Shown here: positions 18,221 to 28,301 of the stretch, piece by piece | How positions within the stretch are numbered: the first letter of the stretch is position 1 | Layout of the letters: each line of letters opens with the position of its first letter | Assembly (NCBI RefSeq): GCF_010093235.1 | Contig: NZ_PDWP01000013.1 | Span: 40,755-104,754 of the forward strand | Direction of reading: 5' to 3' | Source: Pseudoxanthomonas suwonensis | Lineage (GTDB): Bacteria > Pseudomonadota > Gammaproteobacteria > Xanthomonadales > Xanthomonadaceae | Length of the DNA stretch: 64,000 bases | Translations under genes and position numbers: made by a program | The notes under the pieces: model-generated | The model's input: only the letters and a program-made list of their open reading frames with translations | Databases searched by the model: none | What the model was told of the DNA's origin: nothing

Positions 18221-18943
18221 ATGTCCGATCTCGTCCATCGCCGCGTCCTGCTGAAACTCTCGGGAGAAGCGCTGATGGGGTCGGAGGACTATGGCATTGA
18301 TCCGGCCATGATCCGGCGCATCGCCGGCGAGGTCCTGGAGGCCCGCGAGGCCGGCGCCGAGATCGCCCTGGTGATCGGCGGCGGCAACATCTTCCGCGGC
18401 GCGGGCCTGGCCGCGGGGGGCATGGACCGGGTGACCGGCGACCAGATGGGCATGCTGGCCACGGTGATCAACGCCCTGGCGATGCAGGACGCGCTGGAGA
18501 AGCTCGGCGGCAAGGTCCGGGTGATGAGCGCGATCAAGATCAACGACGTGTGCGAGGACTACATCCGCCGCCGCGCCGTCCGCCACCTGGAGAAGGGCCG
18601 GATCGCGATCTTCGCCGCCGGCACCGGCAACCCCTTCTTCACCACCGACTCGGCCGCCGCCCTGCGCGCGATCGAGATCAACGCCGACCTGCTGCTCAAG
18701 GCCACCAAGGTCGACGGCGTCTACGACAAGGACCCGAAGAAGTTCCCCGACGCGGTGCGCTTCGAGGAACTGGACCACAACGAGGTCATCGCCCGCGACC
18801 TGCAGGTGATGGACACGGCCGCCTTCGCCCTGTGCCGCGACCACGGCATCCCGCTGCGGGTCTACGACCTGTCGGTGCCGGGCAACCTGATGGCGATCCT
18901 GCGCGGCCAGCCGATCGGGACCCTGGTCCGCGCCCGCCGCTGA
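18221..18943 (+). CDS. pyrH: UMP kinase
   Basis: A 240-aa amino-acid-kinase-fold hexamer that phosphorylates UMP to UDP with ATP. Diagnostic segments are [36 protein letters not shown] and [16 protein letters not shown]. The ATG at 18221 was chosen because it matches the family N-terminus; an upstream in-frame TTG would add ten Pro/Thr residues. It is followed by a terminator and then frr. Confidence 0.97.
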   Translation: MSDLVHRRVLLKLSGEALMGSEDYGIDPAMIRRIAGEVLEAREAGAEIALVIGGGNIFRGAGLAAGGMDRVTGDQMGMLATVINALAMQDALEKLGGKVRVMSAIKINDVCEDYIRRRAVRHLEKGRIAIFAAGTGNPFFTTDSAAALRAIEINADLLLKATKVDGVYDKDPKKFPDAVRFEELDHNEVIARDLQVMDTAAFALCRDHGIPLRVYDLSVPGNLMAILRGQPIGTLVRARR

Positions 18944-18973
18944 GCCCGGCGCGCCATCCCGCAAGCCCTCCCG

Positions 18974-18997
18974 GGGCCGCGCTCGCGCGGCCCTTTT
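18974..18997 (+). terminator. Intrinsic terminator after pyrH
   Basis: GGGCCGCG and CGCGGCCC form an 8-bp stem with a CTCG loop, followed by TTTT. It separates pyrH from frr, which has its own TATAAT. Confidence 0.8.
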
Positions 18998-19051
18998 CGT
19001 GCCGCCCGTCCGGCGCGGTGCCGCTGCCGGGGCCTGGCGCGGCATTACCCG

Positions 19052-19057
19052 TATAAT
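19052..19057 (+). promoter_or_regulatory. frr promoter -10 element
   Basis: A perfect TATAAT, rare in this GC-rich DNA, lies 32 nt before the frr ATG and after the pyrH terminator. No strong -35 box is present at the right distance. Confidence 0.6.
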
Positions 19058-19089
19058 CGGCCGATTCGGCTACACCAGGAAACACGGCG

Positions 19090-19647
19090 ATGATCAACGA
19101 AATCAAGCAAGACGCGCAGGCCCGCATGGCCAAGAGCATCGAGGCCCTGCGCCACAACCTCGTCAAGGTCCGCACCGGGCGCGCCTCGACCGGCCTGGTC
19201 GACAGCATCCGCGTCAGCGCGTACGGCAGCGAGGTCCCGCTCTCGCAGGTCGCCGCCGTCTCCGTGTCCGATGCCCGCTCGCTGGTGATCACCCCCTGGG
19301 ACAAGAGCATGGTCGGCCCGATCGAGAAGGCCATCCTGGGCTCGGACCTGGGCCTGACCCCGAACACCGCCGGCACCACCATCCGCCTCAACCTGCCCGC
19401 CCTGACCGAGGAGCGCCGCCGTGAGCTGGCCAAGGTCGTGGCCGGCGAAGGCGAGGACGCCAAGGTCGCGATCCGCAACATCCGCCGCGACGCCAACCAG
19501 CAGGTCAAGGACCTGCTGAAGGAAAAGCAGATCACCGAGGACGACGTGCGCCGCGCCGAGGACGAGATCCAGAAGATCACCGACAAGGCGATCAAGGACG
19601 TCGACGAGGTGGTCAAGGCGAAGGAACAGGAACTGATGGCGGTCTGA
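19090..19647 (+). CDS. frr: Ribosome recycling factor
   Basis: A 185-aa cytosolic factor that, with EF-G, splits post-termination ribosomes. The family segments [46 protein letters not shown] and the helical C-terminus are all present, and length is exactly that of E. coli RRF. It heads a run frr-uppS-cdsA-dxr-rseP-bamA with small gaps or overlaps, probably one transcript. Confidence 0.98.
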   Translation: MINEIKQDAQARMAKSIEALRHNLVKVRTGRASTGLVDSIRVSAYGSEVPLSQVAAVSVSDARSLVITPWDKSMVGPIEKAILGSDLGLTPNTAGTTIRLNLPALTEERRRELAKVVAGEGEDAKVAIRNIRRDANQQVKDLLKEKQITEDDVRRAEDEIQKITDKAIKDVDEVVKAKEQELMAV

Positions 19648-19663
19648 GCGGTCTGCCATCCGC

Positions 19664-20416
19664 ATGACCGCCATGTCAGCCCCAGCGAGCCCGACGGTTC
19701 CCCGCCACCTGGCCATCATCATGGATGGCAACGGGCGCTGGGCCCAGCGCCGTCGCCGCCCGCGCGTCGTCGGCCACCGGGCCGGCGCGCGCGCGGCCGA
19801 GCGCACCATCGACTTCTGCCTCGAGCGCGGCATCGGCGTGCTGACCCTGTTCGCCTTCTCCAGCGAGAACTGGGGCCGGCCGGAGGAGGAAGTCAGCGCG
19901 CTGATGAAGCTGTTCCTCGGCGCGCTGGAGCGCGAGGTGGGCGCCCTCGACACCCGCGGCGTGCGCCTGCGCTTCATCGGCGACCGCTCGCGCTTCACCC
20001 CGGCGATCCGCGAGCGCATGGCCACGGCCGAGGCCCAGACCGCCGGCAACGGGCGGCTCGAGCTGGCCGTCGCCGCCAGCTATGGCGGTCGCCAGGACAT
20101 CGCCATGGCCGCCCGCGCCCTGGCCCGCGAAGGGGCCGCCGGGCGCCCTGACCCCGAACAGATTGACGAGGCCGCCATGGGCGCCCACGTCGCCCTCGCC
20201 GACCTGCCTCCACCCGACCTGTTCATCCGCACTGGCGGCGACCACCGGGTCAGCAACTTCCTGCTGTGGCAGCTGGCCTACACCGAGCTCTGGTTCACCG
20301 ACACGCTGTGGCCGGACGTGGACGCCGAGGTGCTGCAGCGCGCCCTCGACGACTTCGGCCGGCGCGAGCGCCGTTTCGGCCTGACCAGCGCGCAGATCGC
20401 GGAGACCTCCGCATGA
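19664..20416 (+). CDS. uppS: Isoprenyl (undecaprenyl diphosphate) transferase
   Basis: A 250-aa cis-prenyltransferase that extends FPP with IPP to C55-PP, the lipid carrier for peptidoglycan and O-antigen. The catalytic Asp is in AIIMDGNGRWAQ, with FAFSSENWGRP and DLFIRTGGDHRVSNFLLWQ binding the pyrophosphates. E. coli UppS has RTGGEQRISNF, so DHRVSNF is a mild variant. The ATG at 19664 or the one three codons later could be used. The stop overlaps the cdsA start (ATGA). Confidence 0.96.
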   Translation: MTAMSAPASPTVPRHLAIIMDGNGRWAQRRRRPRVVGHRAGARAAERTIDFCLERGIGVLTLFAFSSENWGRPEEEVSALMKLFLGALEREVGALDTRGVRLRFIGDRSRFTPAIRERMATAEAQTAGNGRLELAVAASYGGRQDIAMAARALAREGAAGRPDPEQIDEAAMGAHVALADLPPPDLFIRTGGDHRVSNFLLWQLAYTELWFTDTLWPDVDAEVLQRALDDFGRRERRFGLTSAQIAETSA

Positions 20417-21276
20417 CCCGAACCCGAGTACTCGCCGCCCTGGTGATGGCCCCGACGGCCATCGCCGCCATCCTGCTGCTGCCCACGCCATGGCTGGCGG
20501 CAGTGGCGGCCCTGATCATGCTCGCCGGCCTGTGGGAATGGCTGAAGCTGGCCGGGGTCGACGACAGCCTGCCGCGCACCGTGCTGGTCGGCCTGAACCT
20601 GCTGCTGATGGTCCTGCTGGTCTGGGCCTCGCGCGGCGAGGGCGGATTCTCCCCCGCCCTGTTCCAGCTGGTGACCCTCGCCGGCGCCGCTGGCTGGGTG
20701 CTGTCCCTGCTGTGGCTGTGGCGCCCCGGCTTCAGCGCCGCCGACCGTCCGGCCACCCGCGCCTTCAAGCTCGCCGCCGGCACCTTGGCGGTAGTACCCG
20801 CCTGGTGCGCCCTGTGCCTGGTGCACTCGGACGGCTTCACCGCCCTGGGCGAGGCCGCCGAGCCGATAGCCCACCGCTGGCTGCTGGCGGCCCTGGCCCT
20901 GGTCTGGGCCGCGGACACCGGCGCCTACTTCGCCGGCCGCCACCTCGGCCGGCACAAGCTCGCCCCGACCATCAGCCCGAACAAGACCATCGAGGGCGCC
21001 GCCGGCGGCGTGGTCGCCGGCATCGCCGCCGCCCTGGGCTTCGGCTGGCTGGCGGGCGCCGGCCTCCCGCAGTGGCCCGCCCTGGCGCTCGTCGCCCTGG
21101 TCGCGACCCTGTTCTCCATCGCCGGCGATCTGATCGAGAGCCTGCTCAAGCGCCAGGCCGGGGTGAAGGATTCCGGCGACCTGATCCCGGGCCACGGCGG
21201 CGTCCTGGACCGCATCGACGGCGTGCTTGCCGCCTTGCCGGTCTTCGCCATCGGCAAGGAAATCGCCGGGTTCTGA
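20413..21276 (+). CDS. cdsA: Phosphatidate cytidylyltransferase
   Basis: A 287-aa polytopic inner-membrane enzyme that makes CDP-diacylglycerol from phosphatidic acid and CTP. About seven or eight hydrophobic helices are seen. The C-terminal signature runs from [13 protein letters not shown] through [18 protein letters not shown] to [14 protein letters not shown], the CDS signature pattern. The ATG overlaps the uppS stop by 4 nt, indicating coupling. Confidence 0.96.
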   Translation: MTRTRVLAALVMAPTAIAAILLLPTPWLAAVAALIMLAGLWEWLKLAGVDDSLPRTVLVGLNLLLMVLLVWASRGEGGFSPALFQLVTLAGAAGWVLSLLWLWRPGFSAADRPATRAFKLAAGTLAVVPAWCALCLVHSDGFTALGEAAEPIAHRWLLAALALVWAADTGAYFAGRHLGRHKLAPTISPNKTIEGAAGGVVAGIAAALGFGWLAGAGLPQWPALALVALVATLFSIAGDLIESLLKRQAGVKDSGDLIPGHGGVLDRIDGVLAALPVFAIGKEIAGF

Positions 21277-21289
21277 GCGAGACTTCCCC

Positions 21290-22516
21290 ATGCATTCCCC
21301 CGCCGACATCCGCAGGGTCGCCGTCCTCGGAGCCACCGGCTCCATCGGGACCTCGGCCCTCGATGTCATCGCCCGCCACCCGCAGCGCATGCACGCCACC
21401 GTGCTGGCCGCCGGCGGCCGGGTCGACGCCCTGGTCCAGCTGTGCGTCCGGCACCGGCCCGAGCACGCCGTGATCGCCGACCCGGCCCGGTACGCGCGCC
21501 TGCGCGACGGACTGCGCGAGGCCGGCCTGCCCACCCTCGCCCACGCCGGTGGCGAGGCCCTGGAGGCCCTGGCCGCAGGGCCTGACTGCGACACCGTGGT
21601 CGCCGCCATCGTCGGCGCCGCAGGCCTCGGTTCGACCCTGGCGGCGGCCCGCGCCGGCAAGCGCCTGCTGCTGGCCAACAAGGAATCGCTGGTGCTGGCC
21701 GGCGAACTGGTGATGGCCGCCGTGCGCGACGCCGGGGCCGAGATCGTGCCGATCGACAGCGAACACAGCGCGGTCTTCCAGTGCCTGCGCTCCTGCCGCG
21801 GCGAAGGCGTGCGCCGGATCGTGCTGACCGCCTCCGGCGGTCCATTCCGCGGCCGCAGCCAGGCCTCGCTGGCCGATGTCACCCCGGCCCAGGCCGTGGC
21901 CCACCCCAAGTGGTCGATGGGCCCGAAGATCTCGGTCGACTCGGCCACGCTGATGAACAAGGGCCTGGAGGTGATCGAGGCCCACCACCTGTTCGGCCTG
22001 CCCGGCTCGCGGATCGACGTGCTGGTGCACCCGCAGAGCCTGGTCCATGCGCTGGTCGAGTACGTGGACGGCTCCACCCTGGCCCAGCTGGGCCTGCCCG
22101 ACATGCGTACCGCCCTGGCGGTGGGCCTGGGCTGGCCGGAGCGGATCGAATCGGGCGTGTCGGGCCTGGACCTGCTGGCCCAGGGCCGGCTGGAGTTCGA
22201 GGCCCCGGACACCGACGCCTTCCCCTGCCTGGGCCTGGCCCGGGGAGCGATGGAAGCCGGCGGCACCGCCCCGGCGGTGCTCAACGCGGCCAACGAGGAG
22301 GCGGTTTCAGCCTTTCTTCAGGGGCGCGTGGGTTTCCTAGCCATTCCCGCACTGGTCGAGGACGCCCTCGCCGCACTGCCAGCCGCGCCCGCCAGTTCCC
22401 TGGACGCGCTGCTGCAGGCCGACGCGGACGCACGCCGAGTGACCCGCCAGATGATCGACCACCGTTCCCACGGCGGTGCCCGCAACAACCCGCTCCCGGA
22501 TGCCCGCCCTGGGTGA
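21290..22516 (+). CDS. dxr: 1-deoxy-D-xylulose 5-phosphate reductoisomerase
   Basis: A 408-aa NADPH enzyme of the MEP isoprenoid pathway, converting DXP to MEP. The N-terminal Rossmann motif is [18 protein letters not shown]. The metal and substrate segments are [37 protein letters not shown] and [20 protein letters not shown]. It supplies isoprenoid units for UppS two genes upstream and, in this window, ispD and ispF lie 6 kb downstream in another operon. The last 17 nt overlap rseP. Confidence 0.97.
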   Translation: MHSPADIRRVAVLGATGSIGTSALDVIARHPQRMHATVLAAGGRVDALVQLCVRHRPEHAVIADPARYARLRDGLREAGLPTLAHAGGEALEALAAGPDCDTVVAAIVGAAGLGSTLAAARAGKRLLLANKESLVLAGELVMAAVRDAGAEIVPIDSEHSAVFQCLRSCRGEGVRRIVLTASGGPFRGRSQASLADVTPAQAVAHPKWSMGPKISVDSATLMNKGLEVIEAHHLFGLPGSRIDVLVHPQSLVHALVEYVDGSTLAQLGLPDMRTALAVGLGWPERIESGVSGLDLLAQGRLEFEAPDTDAFPCLGLARGAMEAGGTAPAVLNAANEEAVSAFLQGRVGFLAIPALVEDALAALPAAPASSLDALLQADADARRVTRQMIDHRSHGGARNNPLPDARPG

Positions 22517-23867
22517 CTTCGTCGGCTCCGTCTGGTGGCTGGTCGTCAGCCTCGGCCTGCTGGTGACGTTCCACGAGTTCGGCCACTACTGGGTGGCCCG
22601 CCGCTGCGGGGTCGACGTGCTGCGCTTCTCGGTCGGCTTCGGCCGCCCGCTGTGGTCGCGCCGCAACCGCGCCGGCACCGAATTCGCCATCGCCGCCATC
22701 CCGCTGGGCGGCTACGTGAAGATGCTGGACGAGCGCGAGGGCGAGGTGCCGGTCACCCGCCAGGCCCATGCGTTCAACCGCCAGGGCGTATGGCGCCGGA
22801 TCGCGATCGTGGCCGCCGGTCCGGCCGCCAACCTGCTGCTGTGCGTGGCCCTGCTGTGGGTGATGTTCATGGTCGGCCGCCAGGACTACGCCCCGGTGCT
22901 GGGCCGGGTCGAAGGCGTGGCCGCCTCGGCCGGGCTGCAGCGCGGCGACCGCCTGGTCGCGGTGGACGGCCGCCGGGTCGCGACCTGGACCGATGCCTCC
23001 CTGGCCCTGGCCGCCCCGGCCCTGGACCGTCGCGACATCGAGGTCGTGGTCGAGGATGCATCGGGCCAGGCCTCCACCCGTACCCTGCGCCTGTCGCAGC
23101 TGCCGGAGCAGGTGGACGAGCGCCGGCTCGCCGAACACGCCGGCCTGGTCTGGCATTTCATGCTGGCGCCGGCGCGCGTCGACCAGGTGCGCGCGGACGG
23201 CGCGGCGGCCGGAAGGCTGCAGCCGGGCGACGTGATCCTGGCCGTGGACGGCCAGGCGGTGGTCTCGGCGGACGAGGTCGCGCCGCTGGTGCGCAAGCTG
23301 GGCGAACGCGGCGGCGCCGGCATGGTCGAGGTCGACCGCATGGGCGAGCGCCTGGCGATCGAGCTGGAGCCGCGCCGGAGCACCGATCCGGCGCGCGAGG
23401 GCGCCTGGGAGCTGGGCATCGTCATGGCCCCGCCGCAGGCCCCGGCCTACGACGCGGTGCAGCGTTTCGGCCCGCTGGCCGCCATCCCCGCCGCGCTGCG
23501 CGAGACCGGGCGACTGGCCTCCGATTCGCTGGGGATGATGCGGCGCATGGTCACCGGCGAGGCCTCGGTGAAGAACCTGTCCGGCCCGGTCACCATCGCC
23601 CGCGCCGCCAACGCCTCGGCCAAGCGCGGGGCCGACTGGTTCCTGTACTTCCTCGCGCTGCTGTCGCTGAGCCTGGCGATCATCAACCTGCTGCCCATCC
23701 CGATCTTGGACGGCGGTCACCTCCTGTATTATTCGATCGAGTTGATCAAGGGCAGTCCGTTGAGCGAGCGGGCGATGGCCGCCGGCCAGTACGTCGGCCT
23801 GGCGTTGCTGGCCGGCCTGATGGGCCTGGCCTTCTACAACGACCTGCTGGGCCTGCTCCCGCGATGA
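22500..23867 (+). CDS. rseP: Site-2 intramembrane metalloprotease RseP
   Basis: A 455-aa inner-membrane zinc protease that cleaves anti-sigma factors such as RseA, activating sigma-E after outer-membrane stress. The HEFGH zinc motif is in the first helix ([19 protein letters not shown]). Two PDZ domains occupy about residues 115-310, and the second half of the active site is [12 protein letters not shown] in the third helix. The start overlaps the end of dxr by 17 nt and is supported by the hydrophobic N-terminus. It lies directly before bamA, the usual order. Confidence 0.96.
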   Translation: MPALGDFVGSVWWLVVSLGLLVTFHEFGHYWVARRCGVDVLRFSVGFGRPLWSRRNRAGTEFAIAAIPLGGYVKMLDEREGEVPVTRQAHAFNRQGVWRRIAIVAAGPAANLLLCVALLWVMFMVGRQDYAPVLGRVEGVAASAGLQRGDRLVAVDGRRVATWTDASLALAAPALDRRDIEVVVEDASGQASTRTLRLSQLPEQVDERRLAEHAGLVWHFMLAPARVDQVRADGAAAGRLQPGDVILAVDGQAVVSADEVAPLVRKLGERGGAGMVEVDRMGERLAIELEPRRSTDPAREGAWELGIVMAPPQAPAYDAVQRFGPLAAIPAALRETGRLASDSLGMMRRMVTGEASVKNLSGPVTIARAANASAKRGADWFLYFLALLSLSLAIINLLPIPILDGGHLLYYSIELIKGSPLSERAMAAGQYVGLALLAGLMGLAFYNDLLGLLPR

Positions 23868-23937
23868 CCCCGATGACTCCCGGCGTACGGCGCCGGTGAC
23901 ACCTTGCCCCCGATTACCGCTTTCCACCGGATGTGAC

Positions 23938-26343
23938 ATGACGCGATTCCCTGTTCGCCGCCTGCTCGCCCTCGCCCTCGCCTCGTCCCTGAGCCTGTCG
24001 GCAATGGCGCAGACGGCCGAGCCGTTCACCGTCGCGGACATCCGCATCGACGGGCTGCAGCGCATCGCCGCCGGCACGGTCTTCACCTACCTGCCGGTCG
24101 AACGCGGCGAGGTCCTGGACCCGGCCAAGGCCGGCGAGACCGTGCGTGCCCTGTACCGCACCGGCTTCTTCGAGGACGTGCGCCTGGACCGCCAGGGCGA
24201 CATCCTGGTGGTGACCGTGACCGAGCGCCCGGCGATCAACCGGCTGACGCTCAACGGCAACAAGGACATCAAGAGCGAGGACCTGCTGCGCGGCCTGGAG
24301 GACATCGGCCTGGCCGAGGGCGAGACCTTCGACCGCCTGGCCCTGGACCGCGTGACCCAGGAGCTGACCCGCCAGTACAACAACCGCGGCAAGTACAACG
24401 TCCAGATCACGCCCACGGTCAACAAGCTGGACCGCAACCGCGTGGACGTGACCATCGACATCAAGGAAGGCAAGGCGGCCAAGATCCGCCACGTCAACCT
24501 GGTGGGCGCGGACTCGTTCGACGACGAGCTGATCCTGGACAGCTGGGAGTCCAAGGAAAGCTCGTGGCTGTCGTGGTACCGCCGCGACGACCAGTACTCC
24601 AAGGAAAAGCTCTCCGGCGACATGGAGAAGCTCAACTCCTGGTACCTGGACCGCGGCTACGTCGACTTCAGCATCGACTCCACCCAGGTGTCGATCAGCC
24701 CCGACAAGCGCGACATGTACCTGAGCACCTCGATCACCGAGGGCGAGGTCTACAAGATCTCCGAGGTCCGCGTCACCGGCGACACCATCCTGCCGCAGGA
24801 CGTGGTCGAGCGCATGGTGATCCCGAAGCCCGGCGACACCTTCTCGCGGGCGCTGCTGGAAATCAGCTCCGACGCCATCACCAACACCCTCAGCAACATC
24901 GGCTACGCCTTCGCCCGGGTCAACCCGATCCCGACGCCGAACCGCGCCGACCGCACCGTCGCGATCAACATGCAGGTCATTCCCGGCCCGCGCGTGAACG
25001 TGCGCCGCATCGTGTTCAAGGGCAACTCGCGCACCTCCGACGAGGTCCTGCGCCGCGAGATGCGCCAGTTCGAGAACGCCTGGTACTCGCAGGCCGCGAT
25101 CGACCGCTCCACCGTGCGCCTGCGCCGCCTGGGCTACTTCGAGACCGTCGAGGTCGAGACCCCGCAGGTGCCCGGCAGCGGGGACCAGGTCGACGTGGTG
25201 TTCAACGTCAAGGAGACCACCTCCGGCAGCTTCGTGTTCGGCCTCGGCTACTCGCAGCTGGCCGGCATGACCGCGTCGGTGCAGCTGTCGCAGAGCAACT
25301 TCCTCGGCGGCGGCAACCGCGTGTCGGTGGAGGCGCAGCGCAGCGACTACCTGCAGCGTTACGCGTTCTCCTACGTCAATCCGTTCTTCACCGACGAGGG
25401 CATGTCGCTCGGCTACAACCTGTGGTGGCGCGAGCTGGACTACTCGGACTTCAACACCGCCCAGTACAACAGCACCAACGCTGCGCTGCAGACCGTGCTG
25501 GGCCTGCCGATCACCGAGCACAGCTCCGTCTCGCTGCTGTTCGGCATCGACAGCAACCAGATCCAGGCCTGGCCGGGTTACACCCCGCAGTCGATCGTCG
25601 ACTACCTGGACGCCGTCGGCCAGCGCACCTTCCACGCCTGGCGCACCGAACTGGGCTGGGCGCGCGACACCCGCAACGACTTCTTCATGCCCACCCGAGG
25701 CACGTACCAGCGCATCGGCCTGGAGACCACCCTCCCGGGTTCGACCGCCGAGTACTACAAGATCAACTACGAGTTCTCCAAGTACTGGATGCTGAGCCCG
25801 TCGTTCGTGCTCCGCACCGGCCTGGACCTCGGCTACGGCGACAGCTACGGCAGCGAGACCACCCGCGACCTGTGCGTCCCGGTCGATGGCGTCACCGCCG
25901 ACCCCTGCACCCCCGGCGCACCGGGCTACCAGAGGACGGTAAGCGCCTCGGGCCTGCCGTTCTTCGAGAACTTCTACGCCGGCGGCACCCGTTCGGTGCG
26001 CGGCTTCCGCGACAACACCCTGGGTCCGCGCTCGGAGATCGTCGCCGGCTACCGCCGCGGCCAGGCGCTGGGCGGCTCGCTGAAGACCGTGGGCCAGGTC
26101 GAGCTGGTGTTCCCGAGGTTGTTCGACAGCAATGCCGCGCGCGTCTCGGCCTTCGTCGACTTCGGCAACGTCTACAACGGCATCGACGACTTCGACAGCG
26201 GCGAGCTGCGTGCCTCTGCCGGCGTGGCCCTGCTGTGGCGCGCGCCGGTCGGCCCGATCTCGATCAGCTACGCGCTCCCGTTCCGCAAGCAGGACGGCGA
26301 CGAACTGGAGCGGCTGCAGTTCACCTTCGGCGGCGGATTCTGA
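23938..26343 (+). CDS. bamA: Outer membrane protein assembly factor BamA
   Basis: An 801-aa Omp85-family protein that folds and inserts outer-membrane beta-barrels. A signal peptide ends at SAMA-QTAEPF. Five POTRA domains follow to about residue 425. A 16-strand barrel then carries the loop-6 motif RSVRGFRDN and ends in a C-terminal Phe preceded by a glycine-rich strand (FTFGGGF). Length matches E. coli (810 aa). The start was set at the ATG whose product has a normal signal peptide. In most gammaproteobacteria skp-lpxD-fabZ-lpxA follow, but here the gene ends at a terminator and REP cluster. Confidence 0.97.
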   Translation: MTRFPVRRLLALALASSLSLSAMAQTAEPFTVADIRIDGLQRIAAGTVFTYLPVERGEVLDPAKAGETVRALYRTGFFEDVRLDRQGDILVVTVTERPAINRLTLNGNKDIKSEDLLRGLEDIGLAEGETFDRLALDRVTQELTRQYNNRGKYNVQITPTVNKLDRNRVDVTIDIKEGKAAKIRHVNLVGADSFDDELILDSWESKESSWLSWYRRDDQYSKEKLSGDMEKLNSWYLDRGYVDFSIDSTQVSISPDKRDMYLSTSITEGEVYKISEVRVTGDTILPQDVVERMVIPKPGDTFSRALLEISSDAITNTLSNIGYAFARVNPIPTPNRADRTVAINMQVIPGPRVNVRRIVFKGNSRTSDEVLRREMRQFENAWYSQAAIDRSTVRLRRLGYFETVEVETPQVPGSGDQVDVVFNVKETTSGSFVFGLGYSQLAGMTASVQLSQSNFLGGGNRVSVEAQRSDYLQRYAFSYVNPFFTDEGMSLGYNLWWRELDYSDFNTAQYNSTNAALQTVLGLPITEHSSVSLLFGIDSNQIQAWPGYTPQSIVDYLDAVGQRTFHAWRTELGWARDTRNDFFMPTRGTYQRIGLETTLPGSTAEYYKINYEFSKYWMLSPSFVLRTGLDLGYGDSYGSETTRDLCVPVDGVTADPCTPGAPGYQRTVSASGLPFFENFYAGGTRSVRGFRDNTLGPRSEIVAGYRRGQALGGSLKTVGQVELVFPRLFDSNAARVSAFVDFGNVYNGIDDFDSGELRASAGVALLWRAPVGPISISYALPFRKQDGDELERLQFTFGGGF

Positions 26344-26365
26344 CCGCCACCGCCAGGTGGACATG

Positions 26366-26395
26366 CACGAAGGGCGCCTCGCGGCGCCCTTCGTG
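26366..26395 (+). terminator. Terminator after bamA
   Basis: ACGAAGGGCGCC (26367-26378) pairs with GGCGCCCTTCGT (26383-26394) around TCGC, extended by one more C-G pair. No T-run follows, but the stem is strong and ends the long plus-strand operon. Confidence 0.7.
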
Positions 26396-26441
26396 TATCC
26401 GGCCCCTGCTGGCAGGCTCCGGCGCCGCGGCCGCGTACCGG

Positions 26442-26570
26442 GCGTAGCCCGGACAAGGCCGCAGGCCGCATCCGGGACGACACGCCTGCGGGCCCCCATG
26501 CCCCCTGCCGGATCGCAGCCCCACGTTGCACGTTCCTCCCCCGGAAGCGCTTCGCTTGTCCGGGCTACGG
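26442..26570. repeat. REP pair, copy 1 of a doublet
   Basis: GTAGCCCGGACAAGGCCGCA on the left and its inverse (GCTTGTCCGGGCTAC) on the right bracket about 130 bp, the arrangement of a REPIN. The gap 26344-26731 holds only the bamA terminator and this doublet; I see no gene in it. Confidence 0.75.
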
Positions 26571-26607
26571 ATGGCGGAACGTCCCGCGGCCTCCTCGATC
26601 CGGCCCG

Positions 26608-26737
26608 GCGTAGCCCGGATAAGGCCGCAGGCCGCATCCGGGATGACACGCCTGCCGAGCCCCACGCACCCTGCCGGATCGCATTCCCGCGTGGCGCGTC
26701 GCTCCCCCGGATACGCTTCGCTTGTTCCGTGTTACGC
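26608..26737. repeat. REP pair, copy 2 of a doublet
   Basis: The same unit is repeated about 166 bp further on, with the left REP nearly identical (GTAGCCCGGATAAGGCCGCA), a similar middle (ACACGCCTGC and CCCTGCCGGATCGCA) and a decayed right REP (TTCGCTTGTTCCGTGTTACG). It overlaps the last bases of truD. Confidence 0.7.
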
Positions 26738-27799
26738 GGGCACCGGCCCGCCCTCCCCGGCCGCCAGCGGACGCGCGGCGGCATCCTCGATCCGACCCAG
26801 CTGGTCCAGCACCGAGGTCGCGTAGCACCCGGCCGGCAGCGCGAACGCCAGTTCCAGCACGTCGTCGTCCGGCCAGCGCCAGGCAGGGTCCTGCGGCCGC
26901 AGGCGCAGGGCACGCCGCTCCTGCTCCAGGCCGGCCCGCTCCAGGCCTTCGCGCAGCTTCAACGCAGTCGGGTCGGCGATCGCCGCCAGCTCCAGCGCCT
27001 GGCAGGCGCCCTCGCTGCGCAGGCTGCCGCGGCCCCACAGCGGGCCGCTGGGATGGATGTCGAAGCGGGCCAGGCGCGCGGCGATCTCCTCGCCCATCGG
27101 CTCCGGTCCGAACACGCTGCGGCTGCCCTCCAGCGCCCAGCCCTCGGCGTCCAGGCCGCGATCCCAGCTGCCATCGGCCACGCGCGCCGCCAGCACCTGG
27201 TTGAACAGCGCCGAGCGCGCCGCCGACAGCAGCATCGAGCGCTGCTCGCGCCCCACCCGCTTGCCGGCGAACATCGCCAGAGCCTTGGCGATGTTGCCGC
27301 CACCATGGCCGAAGCGCTGTTCGCCGAAGGCGTTGGGCACGCCACGGGCGGCGATCTGCCGCAGCCGTTCCTCGATCGCCTCGCGGTCGCCTTCCACGCC
27401 GCGCAGCACCAGCACGAAGCGGTTGCCCGCCAGCGCACCGCGCGGCAGCTTGCGCTTGTGGCGCGCCTGGGCGAGCACGCGCAGGCCGTCGCGCTCCAGG
27501 GTCTCCAGCGGCGGAGGCTCGCACCCGGGCAGCTGCACGCTGAAACGCTGGACCGTCACCGCATGGCGGTCCTTGAGGCCCGCGTAGCCGACCGCGACCT
27601 CCGGGACGCCGGCCCAGCGCGCAATTTCGCCGGCGACGAAGCCGGTGTTCATGCCGCGCTTCTCGATGGTCAGCAGCAGGTGCTCGCCGTCGCCGCTGGC
27701 CTCGAAGCCGTCCAGCTCCTCGACTCGGAAGTCCTCCGGGACGCTGCGGATACGCGCCGACAGCACCGGCGCGCCGAAAGCCTGCATGTCGCCGCTCAC
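26732..27799 (-). CDS. truD: tRNA pseudouridine(13) synthase
   Basis: A roughly 355-aa enzyme that makes pseudouridine 13 in tRNA-Glu. Family motifs visible are [20 protein letters not shown], the catalytic Asp region [24 protein letters not shown] and the [14 protein letters not shown] segment. The start is either the GTG overlapping the ispF stop (GTGA, used here) or an ATG four codons later at 27787. In E. coli surE and pcm follow; here the gene runs into REP sequence convergent with bamA. Confidence 0.94.
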   Translation of the reverse strand: MSGDMQAFGAPVLSARIRSVPEDFRVEELDGFEASGDGEHLLLTIEKRGMNTGFVAGEIARWAGVPEVAVGYAGLKDRHAVTVQRFSVQLPGCEPPPLETLERDGLRVLAQARHKRKLPRGALAGNRFVLVLRGVEGDREAIEERLRQIAARGVPNAFGEQRFGHGGGNIAKALAMFAGKRVGREQRSMLLSAARSALFNQVLAARVADGSWDRGLDAEGWALEGSRSVFGPEPMGEEIAARLARFDIHPSGPLWGRGSLRSEGACQALELAAIADPTALKLREGLERAGLEQERRALRLRPQDPAWRWPDDDVLELAFALPAGCYATSVLDQLGRIEDAAARPLAAGEGGPVPA

Positions 27800-28290
27800 G
27801 CGCGCACCAGCAGGGCCACGGCCTGGGCGGCGATGCCCTCTCCGCGGCCGGTGAAGCCCAGCTTCTCGCTGGTGGTGGCCTTGACGCTGACCGCGCCAAG
27901 GTCCACGCCGCAGGTCTCGGCGATGCGCTGGCGCATCAGCGCCGCGTGCGGGCCGACCTTGGGCCGCTCGCAGACGATGGTGATGTCGGCATTGCCCAGC
28001 TTCCAGCCGCACTCGCCGACCAGGCCCACGCAGTGGCGCAGCAGGCCGAGGCTGTCGGCGCCGCGCCAGCGTTCGTCGCTGGGCGGGAAATGCACGCCGA
28101 TGTCGCCCAGCGCCAGCGCGCCCAGCAGCGCGTCGCACAGGGCGTGCAGGGCCACGTCGCCGTCGCTGTGCGCGACCACGCCTCGGTCGTGCGGCACGCG
28201 CACGCCGCCGAGCATGATGTGGTCGCCCTCGCCGAACACGTGGACGTCGTAACCCTGGCCGATGCGGAAGGGAGGGGTGTCGATTGCCAT
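27796..28290 (-). CDS. ispF: 2-C-methyl-D-erythritol 2,4-cyclodiphosphate synthase
   Basis: A 164-aa trimeric zinc enzyme of the MEP pathway. Zinc-site residues are in [11 protein letters not shown] and [21 protein letters not shown], and [14 protein letters not shown] and [16 protein letters not shown] complete the family pattern. It is normally fused to or next to ispD. Here a 645-bp stretch holding a decayed protease gene separates the two. Confidence 0.97.
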   Translation of the reverse strand: MAIDTPPFRIGQGYDVHVFGEGDHIMLGGVRVPHDRGVVAHSDGDVALHALCDALLGALALGDIGVHFPPSDERWRGADSLGLLRHCVGLVGECGWKLGNADITIVCERPKVGPHAALMRQRIAETCGVDLGAVSVKATTSEKLGFTGRGEGIAAQAVALLVRA

Positions 28291-28301
28291 GTCGCAGGTT
28301 T

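Noticed and set aside
16516..18222. A 568-codon open frame antisense to the HDOD-GGDEF gene
   Set aside because: Gln/Ala/Gly-rich shadow of the real gene; it also runs through the tsf-side promoter region and has no motifs.
26442..26737. Repeat doublet considered as a CRISPR array
   Set aside because: The repeats are inverted pairs with similar middles, not short direct repeats with unique spacers, and no cas genes are present.
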